The translations under genes and the position numbers were made by a program. From positions 61,038 through 125,037 of the forward strand of contig NZ_JAEACP010000011.1 of the NCBI RefSeq assembly GCF_015999335.1: a stretch of 64,000 nt of DNA, written 5' to 3'. The DNA comes from Tabrizicola soli. GTDB lineage: Bacteria; Pseudomonadota; Alphaproteobacteria; Rhodobacterales; Rhodobacteraceae. A model generated the notes under the pieces. It had not been told where the DNA came from. It saw nothing but the letters and a program-made list of their open reading frames with translations, and made no database searches. Shown here piece after piece: positions 25,401-33,215 of this stretch (within the stretch, counting starts at the first letter, position 1; each line of letters opens with the position of its first letter).

Positions 25401-25422
25401 GCCCCCGGCCCCGGCCGCCGCG

Positions 25423-25875
25423 CTATGGGCGCCGGGTCTCGGCCAGAAGATCCTCCAACTCGCAGCGCATCCCCGCGACCAGGGATTTCACCACCGGCCA
25501 GGGCACGCCATGCTCCGCCGCGCGGTAGGTGGCCAGGACATGCTCCTCGCCGCGCCGGACCTGGTCCATCGCGTCCTGGTCGACCCGGTCCAGGAAGGCG
25601 CGGCTTGCCGTCACCATGCGCTGCACGCTTTCGTCGAAGGCCGCCGCCTTCCCCGGCGTGCGGCCGTGCCGGGCCAGGGTCTCGGCCAGCCGTTGCGCAT
25701 GGGCCGCATGCAGGTCGCGCAAGCGGCAGGCGGTGGGCCGCAGCGAGGCCTCGGCCCCTTCGGCCATGGCCTTGCAGCCGTCCAGCGCATCCAGCGTGCG
25801 CAGATGCGCCAGCGCAAGGCTGTCCAGCGCCGCCTCTCCCAGAACGGGACGAAAGCTGTCATCGTCGGTCGGCAT
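25423..25875 (-). CDS. DUF2383-like (PA2169-type) four-helix protein
   Basis: 150 residues, predicted almost wholly helical. LDALDGCKAMAEGAEASLRP, then RLRDLHAAHAQRLAETLARHG, is the pattern of DUF2383/PA2169 ferritin-like helical-bundle proteins, with acidic and His residues that might bind metal. AAGGAGG precedes ATG 25875. It is the last gene after glgC and glgX with a 39-base gap, so it is probably co-transcribed with glycogen metabolism genes. Function unknown. Confidence 0.65.
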   Translation of the reverse strand: MPTDDDSFRPVLGEAALDSLALAHLRTLDALDGCKAMAEGAEASLRPTACRLRDLHAAHAQRLAETLARHGRTPGKAAAFDESVQRMVTASRAFLDRVDQDAMDQVRRGEEHVLATYRAAEHGVPWPVVKSLVAGMRCELEDLLAETRRP

Positions 25876-25914
25876 GGTCTCCCCCCTCCTTCTGGACCGG
25901 GCTGGCAGGCCCGG

Positions 25915-27978
25915 TCAGTCGCGCACCAGCACCAGGACCGACTGGCCGGGAACGGCGATCCGCCCCTCCGCCCCGGTCCGGGTGATCACCGGCTCCTCCG
26001 CGCTGGAGAGCCGCAGCACCCAGCCGCCCTCGGGAAGCGCGGCCTCGGCATCGTCGCCGGCGTTCAGCCAGACCAGCACCTCCGGCCCCTCCGGCCGCCA
26101 AAGCCGGTAGCCCAGGCAGGCCAGCCCCGCGTCCTGCCAGTCGCCTTCCGCCATCGCGCGCCCCTCGGGGTGCAGCCAGCTTACCTCGGGCCGGTCGCCC
26201 GCGCCATCCTCGGGCGCGACGGCGAAACGGGCATCGGCCAGTCGAAGCTCATGCCGGAGCGCGATCATCGCGGCCGTCGCCGCCTGCAGCCCGGCGTCGG
26301 CGCGGGCCCAGTCGAGCCAGCTGGTCTCGTTGTCCTGGGCATAGGCGTTGTTGTTGCCGCCCTGGCTGTGGCCGAACTCGTCTCCCGCCAGGAGCATCGG
26401 CACCCCCTGCGCCAGGAACAGCGTCGCCAGCATCGCCCTGGCGCGCCGCTGCCGCCCGTGCAGGATGCCGGGATCCTCCGTCGGCCCCTCGGCCCCCATG
26501 TTGTGCGACAGGTTGTGGTCGTGGCCGTCGCGGTTCTCCTCGCCGTTGGCCTCGTTGTGCTTGCCGTCATAGGACAGCGTGTCCCACAGCGTGAACCCGT
26601 CATGCGCCGCCAGGAAATTCACCGACGAGGTCGCCGGCCGGCGCGAATGGTGGAACTGGATGGGCGAGCCGAGCAGGCGCTGCGCGACCGGGCCCAGAAG
26701 CCCCGGATCGCGCCGCCAGAAGGCGCGCAGGTCGTCGCGGGCCTTGTCGTTCCATTCGCGGAAGGGCCAGGGAAAGCCGCCGACCTGATAACCGCCCTCG
26801 CCGATGTCCCAGGGCTCGGCGATCAGCTTGACGCGGGACAGGACCGGGTCCTGCCGGATCGCGGTCAGAAAGCCGCCGTCGCGCTCGAATCCCTGGCTTT
26901 CGCGCCCGAGCGTCGAGGCGAGGTCGAAGCGGAACCCGTCGACATGCATGACCTGCACCCAGTAGCGCAGGGAATCCAGCACCATCCGCAAGACCATCGG
27001 ATGCGCCACGTTCAGCGTATTGCCGCAGCCGGTGGTGTCGAAACTGTGCCGGGGATTGTCCGCCAGGAGATAATAAGAGCGGTTGTCGATCCCCCGGAAG
27101 GACAGCGTCGGGCCCAGCTCGCTCTCCTCGGCGGTGTGGTTGTAGACCACGTCCAGGATCACCTCGATCCCGGCGGCATGGAAGGCGCGGATCGCGCGCT
27201 TCATCTCGGCCGGATTGCCGGTCTTCAGATAGGGCCGGTGCGGCGCGAAGAAGGACAGCGTGTTGTAGCCCCAGTAGTTCGACAGGCCCTTTTCCAGGAG
27301 ATGCCGGTCCTGCACGAAGGATTGCACCGGCAAAAGCTCGACCGCCGTCACCCCCAGCGCCTTCAGATGCTCGACCACCGGCGCCGCGCCCAGGCCCGCG
27401 AAAGTACCCCGGTCGGCCTCGGGCACGCCCGGATGCAGCCGCGTCAGGCCCTTCACATGCGCCTCGTAGATCACCGTCTCCTCCCAGGGCCGCGTCAGCG
27501 CCCGGTCGGAATCCCAGTCGAAATCCGGGTCCGCCACCACCGCCTTCGGCATGAAGGGCGCCGAGTCGCGCCCGTCGCGCTCCAGGTCACTGCCGCCGGC
27601 CGGATAGCCGTAAAGCGCCTCGTCCCAGGTCAGCGCGCCGGTCAGTTGCCGCGCATAGGGGTCCAGCAGCAGCTTGGCCGGGTTGAAGCGGTGCCCGTCC
27701 TCGGGCGCGAAGGGGCCATGGACCCGGTAGCCATAGGCCTGCCCCGGCTGCACCCCCGGCAGATAGCCGTGCCAGATCCCGCCCTCCATCTCGGGCAGGT
27801 CGTGCCGGGCCGTCTCGACCGCGCCGTCGTCCGAATAGAGGCACAGCTCCACCCGCTCGGCATGTTCCGAAAAAAGGGCGAAATTCACCCCCTCGCCGTC
27901 ATAGGTCGCGCCCAGGTTGACCGGAGTCGCCCTGGCGCGGTCGAAGACCCGCCCGGCCGGGTCCAGCCGCTTCAGCAT
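25915..27978 (-). CDS. glgX: Glycogen debranching enzyme (GlgX, isoamylase type)
   Basis: 687 residues. An N-terminal CBM48 domain (ATYDGEGVNFALFSEHAERV) precedes a GH13 barrel with DVVYNHTAE, VDGFRFDLAS (catalytic Asp), LIAEPWD (catalytic Glu) and NFLAAHDGFTL (transition-state Asp). It hydrolyses alpha-1,6 branches of glycogen limit dextrin. Its ATG overlaps the glgC stop by 7 bases, so the two are translationally coupled, although synthesis and breakdown functions oppose one another. glgA, glgB and glgP are not in the window. Confidence 0.96.
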   Translation of the reverse strand: MLKRLDPAGRVFDRARATPVNLGATYDGEGVNFALFSEHAERVELCLYSDDGAVETARHDLPEMEGGIWHGYLPGVQPGQAYGYRVHGPFAPEDGHRFNPAKLLLDPYARQLTGALTWDEALYGYPAGGSDLERDGRDSAPFMPKAVVADPDFDWDSDRALTRPWEETVIYEAHVKGLTRLHPGVPEADRGTFAGLGAAPVVEHLKALGVTAVELLPVQSFVQDRHLLEKGLSNYWGYNTLSFFAPHRPYLKTGNPAEMKRAIRAFHAAGIEVILDVVYNHTAEESELGPTLSFRGIDNRSYYLLADNPRHSFDTTGCGNTLNVAHPMVLRMVLDSLRYWVQVMHVDGFRFDLASTLGRESQGFERDGGFLTAIRQDPVLSRVKLIAEPWDIGEGGYQVGGFPWPFREWNDKARDDLRAFWRRDPGLLGPVAQRLLGSPIQFHHSRRPATSSVNFLAAHDGFTLWDTLSYDGKHNEANGEENRDGHDHNLSHNMGAEGPTEDPGILHGRQRRARAMLATLFLAQGVPMLLAGDEFGHSQGGNNNAYAQDNETSWLDWARADAGLQAATAAMIALRHELRLADARFAVAPEDGAGDRPEVSWLHPEGRAMAEGDWQDAGLACLGYRLWRPEGPEVLVWLNAGDDAEAALPEGGWVLRLSSAEEPVITRTGAEGRIAVPGQSVLVLVRD

Positions 27979-29222
27979 GTGGCGGGCTCCTGCGCCATCG
28001 GCGGGCGCGGCGCCAGCGGCAGCTGCCCCGGCATCATCATCGCGCGCCGCGCCAGCATCTGTGGCGTGACCAGCGTCGTGCCGCCCGGCGTCACCCGGAA
28101 CCAGCGCGCATCCTCCTGCGGGTCATGGCCGATCACCATGCCCTCGGTCAGCCGTACGCCCGGAGCCAGGATCACCCGGCGCAGGCGGCAGCCCTCGGCC
28201 AGCCGCGCCCCCGGCATCACGACCGAGGCGACCAGCTCGGCCCGCTCGGCCCGCCGCCCGGCCAGCGGCACGACCGAGCCCTCGTCGTCCAGCGCCGCAT
28301 CGGCCTGGCGCAGCGCCGCCGCGACCCGGGGGTCCGTCACTCCCCGCGCGCGCAGGCCCAGGCCCGCGCTCTCCGGCACGGGACAGGGCGGCCCGGCCTC
28401 GAAGGCCAGCCAGGTCTCGCGGAAGGCGTCCAGCGTGCCGACGTCGCGCCAGTAGAAGGGCCGCCCGCCCGGCCCCTCGCTGCGGAAGACCTGCGCCTCG
28501 CCCTGCGCCACCGCGCCGGGCAGGATGTCATGGCCGAAGTCATGCGCGCTGGTCCGGTCCGCCGCATCGCGCCGCAGCCGCTCGCGCAGCCAGGCCCAGT
28601 CGAAGACATAGATCCCCATCGACACCAGCGTCCGGCCCGGATCGCCCGCCATGGCCGGCGGCGTGCGGGGCTTCTCGGCAAAGGCCAGGATCCGGCCGGC
28701 CGCGGTCGCCTCGACACAGCCGAAGGCCCGCGCCTCGGCCAGCGGCACCACATCCGCCGCGATCGTCACCGCCGCGCCCGAGGCCCGGTGCGCCGCGATC
28801 ATCGGGCCATAGTCCATCGCATAGACGTGGTCGGCCGACAGCACCACCACCTCGCGCGGGGAAAGCGCGTCGATCTCGGCCGCGTTCTTCCAGACCGCAT
28901 CCGCCGTGCCTTCGTAGCTGCGCCCGACCATGCCCCTCCCCGCCGCCCGGCGCAGGCGCAGCCCGGTGCCGAAGACCGGCCGCCAGCAGCGGTTGAGGTA
29001 ATCCTCCAGCGGTCCCGCGCAATACTGCGTCGCCACCAGCACCTGACCCAACCCCGAGCGGCGCAGGTTCTCCAGCGTGAAGTCCACGATCCGGTGGCGC
29101 GGTCCGAAGGCCACGGCCGGCTTGGCCAGGTCCTCGGTCAGCTCATGCAGACGGGAACCCCGGCCGCCCGCCAACAGAACGGCGACCGGGGCCTCCGGCA
29201 TTGCGCTGGTGTCCACCTGCAT
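27972..29222 (-). CDS. glgC: Glucose-1-phosphate adenylyltransferase (ADP-glucose pyrophosphorylase)
   Basis: 416 residues. VLLAGGRGSRLHELTEDLAK is the nucleotide-binding loop, with EGTADAVW, LSADHVYAMDY and the C-terminal left-handed beta-helix region (SVVMPGARLAEGCRLRRVILAPG) of GlgC. It makes ADP-glucose, the committed donor for glycogen, normally under allosteric control. AAGGAGGG precedes ATG 29222. It begins the unit glgC-glgX-DUF2383 and is transcribed leftwards from the 714-base spacer to the divergent deacetylase-like gene. Confidence 0.95.
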   Translation of the reverse strand: MQVDTSAMPEAPVAVLLAGGRGSRLHELTEDLAKPAVAFGPRHRIVDFTLENLRRSGLGQVLVATQYCAGPLEDYLNRCWRPVFGTGLRLRRAAGRGMVGRSYEGTADAVWKNAAEIDALSPREVVVLSADHVYAMDYGPMIAAHRASGAAVTIAADVVPLAEARAFGCVEATAAGRILAFAEKPRTPPAMAGDPGRTLVSMGIYVFDWAWLRERLRRDAADRTSAHDFGHDILPGAVAQGEAQVFRSEGPGGRPFYWRDVGTLDAFRETWLAFEAGPPCPVPESAGLGLRARGVTDPRVAAALRQADAALDDEGSVVPLAGRRAERAELVASVVMPGARLAEGCRLRRVILAPGVRLTEGMVIGHDPQEDARWFRVTPGGTTLVTPQMLARRAMMMPGQLPLAPRPPMAQEPATC

Positions 29223-29582
29223 GGCTTCCCTCCTTGTGGTTGTATGGGTGACCCACGGCCGCAACCGGCCGCAATCTGGCGGTGAGTGAACCCTGCGGGA
29301 GGGATAAAGTTCCCGCCCGGTCGCGGATGAGGCCAGAGCGCCCCCGCAATGGGCGGATTGCCGCCGGCCCGACGGAAAGATCCGGGTAACCGCAGAACTC
29401 CATTGTCCTGCCCATCTCCGGCAGAGATTGCGCACGAAGGGGCAGGCCCGCCAGGTCGGAGGTCTCCGCCGGGGGTCACCGCCCCGCTGCTTCGGTCCGC
29501 AGGCCCAGTCGGTGACCTGGAAGGCGCGGATCTCCCCCTGCTTAGGCCGCCATCGCCTATCCGCATTCGCCCTTGCCACCGC
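29223..29582. other. Spacer upstream of glgC, no gene seen
   Basis: About 360 bases before glgC contain a GCGGGA / TCCCGC inverted repeat (29295-29300 and 29311-29316, 10-base loop). I see no convincing promoter consensus. Several open frames here lack coding character. Confidence 0.4.
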
Positions 29583-29774
29583 CTTGACCTGGTCCTGCCG
29601 CCCTTCCTGCCCTTCTTCCCCGCGGCGCTGCTGACGGCGATCTTCGTCCCGGTGTGGGCAATGACCATCGCGGCCCTGTTCGCCCGCCGGTTGCAGGGCA
29701 CCCTGACCCCCGCCGCAGTCCAGGACGGGCCGGGAACCCCCGTCACCCTGCTCTTTCCGGCGGCGCCCGTCTGA
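29583..29774 (+). pseudogene. Possible short membrane-protein remnant lacking a start codon
   Basis: This stretch reads about 63 codons to a TGA with G or C in nearly every third position, like real genes around it. It encodes a hydrophobic segment (LPPFLPFFPAALLTAIFVP) followed by Arg-Arg and a polar tail. No ATG, GTG or TTG lies at its beginning; the first in-frame start is inside the hydrophobic stretch, at GTG 29653 and ATG 29662. It could be a remnant or a gene with an unusual start. I do not recognise a family. Confidence 0.25.
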
Positions 29775-29936
29775 CGCGGCGGCAGGGGCAAAGCAGCCAC
29801 GACCCGCCAACTTGTTGACAGCGCCGCGAAAAGGGGCTGGAGCGGCGGAAAGGGCGGGATATAGTGCCGCCGGACAGGACGGAACGCAGCCCTTCGGGCG
29901 GCGGCGGCCCGTCCGGACAGCAGAACGGAGGCGGCA

Positions 29937-31655
29937 TTGGTCGGCAAATTCATCCTTGGCGCGATCTTCGGAGGCGTGGTCGTGACCGGCGGACTGGTCA
30001 TCGGGGCCGCCCTCTTCCCGCCGCCGCATGACACCGACGCCGCCAATGCCAATGCCAGCCCCGCGGTTTCCACCCTGATCGAGGCCCCCGAACCCGCCGC
30101 CGCACCCGAGCTCGAAGCCGCCACGGTCGAGGCCGCGCCGGAACCCGCCGCAGCCGAAGTCGAGGCGGCAGCAGAGCCGGAGGCCCCCGAACCCGCCGCC
30201 GCGCCCGAACCCACTCCGGCCGTCACCGATGCCCCCCCGGCCGCTCCCCCCGTGACCGAAGCCGCCCCGGCCACTCAGGAGACCGCCAGCGCCGAACCCT
30301 CGGCCGATGGTTCGCCCGCCAGCGCGCCCGCGCCCCAGACCCCGTCCGAACCGGCCCCCTCCGAACCGATCCCGTCCGAACCGGCCCCCACCGAACCGCC
30401 CGCCAGCGAAACGCCCCTCGCCGGGATCGCCCCGCCCGAGCCGCCCGAGCCTGCCCTGCCCGGCGCCGTGACCCTCGCCGAAACGCCCGCCCCCGCCCTG
30501 CCCGCCCCCGCCCTGCCCGCCGAGCCGGTCCAACCTCCGGCCCCCCTGGCCGAGGCCGCAGCAAACGGGGCCGCCGTGACCGAGGTCGAAGCTTCCGCCC
30601 CCGAACCGGCACCCACCCCCGACACCCTGGCCGAAGCCCCCGCACCGACGCCCGAACCCGCCGCGGAAACGCCGATGACGGAGAGCGCGGAGCCCGAACT
30701 CGCCGAGCTTCTGCCCGAGCCGCAGCCGCCGGCGGCCGACCCCGAAACCCCGGCCAGCGATCCCGCTCCCGAGCCCGGGACCGATGCCGCCGGTCTGCCC
30801 GGCAGCGCAAGCGATGCGATGCCCGGCACCCGGCCTGCCGCCCTGCCCGGCACCCCGCCTGCCCCCGATGCCGCAGAACAGGCTCCGGCCACCGGCGTCA
30901 TCACCGGCCGCCTGCCCCGCATCGGCGACGCCCCCCCGGCCAAGCCCGAACCCGAGAGCGCCGAAGCTGCCCCCGCTGACGACCGCCCGATCGCCCGCTT
31001 CGCCGCCCCGTTCGAGAACACGGACGACAAGCCCCTGGTCGCCATCCTCCTGATCGACGGCGGCGCGCCGGAGCTCGACCGCGCGGGCCTCGCCGCCCTG
31101 CCCTTCCCGGTCAGCTTCGCGCTCGACCCGCTCGATCCGGCCACGCCGGACCACGCCGCGATCTACCGCGCCGCCGGCCGCGAGGTGGTGATGCTCGCCA
31201 CCGGCCTGCCCAAGGGCGCGCAGCCCTCGGATGTCGAGGTCGCCTTCCAGTCCATGGCGCAGAACCTGCCCGAGGCGGTGGCGGTGATGGATCTCGCCGC
31301 CGGCGGCTTCCAGAACGACCGCCCGCTCGCCAGCCTGGTGGTTCCGGTGGTCCAGGCCCAGGGCCGGGGCCTTGTCACCTGGGACGAAGGCCTGAACGCC
31401 GCCGACCAGGTCGCCCGGCGCGCGGACCTGGCCGCGACCACGATCTTCCGCGATCTCGCCGCCGGCGGCACCGACCGCTTCGCGCTGCGCCGCACGCTGG
31501 AGCGGGTGCTCTTCAAGGCCGGCCAGGAAGGCCGCGTCGCCGTCGCGACCGAGGCCACGCCCGAGCTCGTCGCCGGACTTCTGGAATGGACGATCGAGGG
31601 GCGTGGCGCGACCGTGGCCCTCGCCCCGCTGACCGCCGTCCTGACGGTGGACTGA
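29937..31655 (+). CDS. Divergent polysaccharide deacetylase-like protein with long Pro/Ala/Glu linker
   Basis: 572 residues starting at TTG 29937 (GGAGG 6 bases upstream). Residues 5-27 form a membrane anchor (FILGAIFGGVVVTGGLVIGAALF). Residues about 45-350 are a low-complexity Pro/Ala/Glu linker with SEPAPSEPIPSEP-type repeats, likely crossing the periplasm. The C-terminal about 220 residues resemble the divergent polysaccharide deacetylase (DUF610/YibQ) family (LVAILLIDGGAPELDRAGLAALPFPVSFALDPL), but the usual Asp-Asp of the first motif reads Asp-Gly here, so catalysis is doubtful. It converges on trpE with a 51-base gap. Confidence 0.82.
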   Translation: MVGKFILGAIFGGVVVTGGLVIGAALFPPPHDTDAANANASPAVSTLIEAPEPAAAPELEAATVEAAPEPAAAEVEAAAEPEAPEPAAAPEPTPAVTDAPPAAPPVTEAAPATQETASAEPSADGSPASAPAPQTPSEPAPSEPIPSEPAPTEPPASETPLAGIAPPEPPEPALPGAVTLAETPAPALPAPALPAEPVQPPAPLAEAAANGAAVTEVEASAPEPAPTPDTLAEAPAPTPEPAAETPMTESAEPELAELLPEPQPPAADPETPASDPAPEPGTDAAGLPGSASDAMPGTRPAALPGTPPAPDAAEQAPATGVITGRLPRIGDAPPAKPEPESAEAAPADDRPIARFAAPFENTDDKPLVAILLIDGGAPELDRAGLAALPFPVSFALDPLDPATPDHAAIYRAAGREVVMLATGLPKGAQPSDVEVAFQSMAQNLPEAVAVMDLAAGGFQNDRPLASLVVPVVQAQGRGLVTWDEGLNAADQVARRADLAATTIFRDLAAGGTDRFALRRTLERVLFKAGQEGRVAVATEATPELVAGLLEWTIEGRGATVALAPLTAVLTVD

Positions 31656-31670
31656 CCGGGGAGGCGTCCT

Positions 31671-31700
31671 CCGACGAGGCGACGCAGTCGACCGAGGAGG
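31671..31700. repeat. Hairpin-containing intergenic element between convergent genes
   Basis: CGACGAG, then GCGAC-GCA-GTCGA, then CGAGGAGG. It uses the same building blocks as the elements at 43185-43273 and 47030-47054 but in the opposite order of the CGACGAG and GAGGAG arms. It fills the gap between the deacetylase-like gene and trpE. Confidence 0.35.
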
Positions 31701-31706
31701 CGGCCC

Positions 31707-33215
31707 TCAGCCGTTCCCGCGTCCCGCAAAGCGGCCCGCATCCTCGGCCGCGCGGCGCAGGGCGTTGGATTTGTTGACGGTTTCCTGATACTCGGCCTCG
31801 GGGTCGCTGTCATAGACCACGCCGCCGCCCGCCTGGATATACAGGGTCTCGTCCTTGACCACCGCCGTCCGCAGCGCGATGCAGAAGTCCATCTCTCCGT
31901 TGGCGGCGAAATAGCCCACGCCTCCGCCATAGATCCCGCGCTTTTCCGGCTCCAGCTCGTCGATGATCTCCATCGCCCGCACCTTGGGCGCGCCCGAGAC
32001 CGTTCCGGCCGGCAGCCCCGCCAGCAGGGCCGACAAGGCGTCCTGCCCCTCGGCGATCTCGCCCACCACGTTCGACACGATATGCATGACGTGACTGTAG
32101 CGTTCGATGATGAAGGTCTCGGTCGGGCGCACCGTGCCGACCTTCGCCACCCGGCCCACGTCGTTGCGGCCGAGGTCCAGCAGCATCAGATGCTCGGCCC
32201 GCTCCTTGGGATCGGCCAGCAGCTCCAGTTCCAGCGCCTTGTCCTCTTCCGGCGTGGCGCCGCGCTTGCGGGTCCCGGCGATCGGGCGGATCGTCACCTC
32301 GCCGTCGCGCAGCCGGACCAGGATCTCGGGGCTGGCGCCCACGACCTGGAAACCGCCGAAGTTGAAGAAGAACATGAAGGGCGACGGGTTGGTCCGCCGC
32401 AGGCTGCGGTACAGCGCGAAGGGCGGCAGCTTGAAGTCCATCGCCCAGCGCTGGCTCGGCACCACCTGGAAGATGTCGCCCGCGCGGATGTATTCCTTGG
32501 CCTTCTCGACCGCCGCCTTGTAGCCCTCGTGGCTGAAGTTCGACCGCGGGGCACCGACCGCCGCCGCATCGCCCAGATCCCGCGCGGCCGAAGGCGCCCG
32601 GTCCAGGTCGCGCAGCGCGTCCATCACCCGCTCGGCCGCCTGGGCATAGGCCGCCCGCGCCGTCAGGCCCGAGGCGACCCAGGCCGGCGCGACCACCGTC
32701 ACCTCGCCCTTGACCCCGTCCAGCACCGCGATCACCGAGGGCCGCATCAGCACCGCATCCGGCGCGCCGACCGGATCGGGGTTCACCCCCGGCAGATTCT
32801 CCACCAGCCGGATCATGTCATAGCCGAGATAGCCGAACAGCCCGGCCGAGACCGCAGGCAGCCCCTCCGGCATGTCGATCCGGCATTCCGCGATCAGCGC
32901 GCGCAGCGTCTCCAGCGGATGGCCGGGCAGGTCGGCGAAGGCCTGGCGGTCGAACCGCGCCTCGCGATTGATCCGGCTCTGCTCGCCCCGGGCTTCCCAG
33001 ATCAGGTCCGGCTTCATCCCGACGATGGAATAGCGGCCCCTGACCTCGCCGCCGGTGACCGATTCCAGCATGAAGGTGTCGGCGCGGGCATCGCCCAGCT
33101 TCAGCATCAGGCTGACCGGAGTATCCAGATCGGCGGCAAGCCGGGCCCAGACGATCTGGTTCCGGCCCTGGTTCCAGGCGGCTTCGAACGCGGCGAAGGA
33201 GGGCGACAGCTGCAT
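31707..33215 (-). CDS. trpE: Anthranilate synthase component I
   Basis: 502 residues. Converts chorismate and ammonia/glutamine to anthranilate, the first step of tryptophan synthesis, with TrpG as amidotransferase. SLMLKLGDARADTFMLESV lies in the Trp feedback site region; SPEILVRLRDGEVTIRPIAGTRKRG, LLMLLDLGRNDVGRVA-type and SGAPKVRAMEIIDELE blocks belong to the chorismate-binding domain. ATG 33215 overlaps the ppiD stop (TGATG), and GTG 33218 is an alternative. trpG, trpD and trpC are 14 kb away on the other strand, unlike the contiguous trpE-G-D-C order familiar in relatives. Confidence 0.96.
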   Translation of the reverse strand: MQLSPSFAAFEAAWNQGRNQIVWARLAADLDTPVSLMLKLGDARADTFMLESVTGGEVRGRYSIVGMKPDLIWEARGEQSRINREARFDRQAFADLPGHPLETLRALIAECRIDMPEGLPAVSAGLFGYLGYDMIRLVENLPGVNPDPVGAPDAVLMRPSVIAVLDGVKGEVTVVAPAWVASGLTARAAYAQAAERVMDALRDLDRAPSAARDLGDAAAVGAPRSNFSHEGYKAAVEKAKEYIRAGDIFQVVPSQRWAMDFKLPPFALYRSLRRTNPSPFMFFFNFGGFQVVGASPEILVRLRDGEVTIRPIAGTRKRGATPEEDKALELELLADPKERAEHLMLLDLGRNDVGRVAKVGTVRPTETFIIERYSHVMHIVSNVVGEIAEGQDALSALLAGLPAGTVSGAPKVRAMEIIDELEPEKRGIYGGGVGYFAANGEMDFCIALRTAVVKDETLYIQAGGGVVYDSDPEAEYQETVNKSNALRRAAEDAGRFAGRGNG

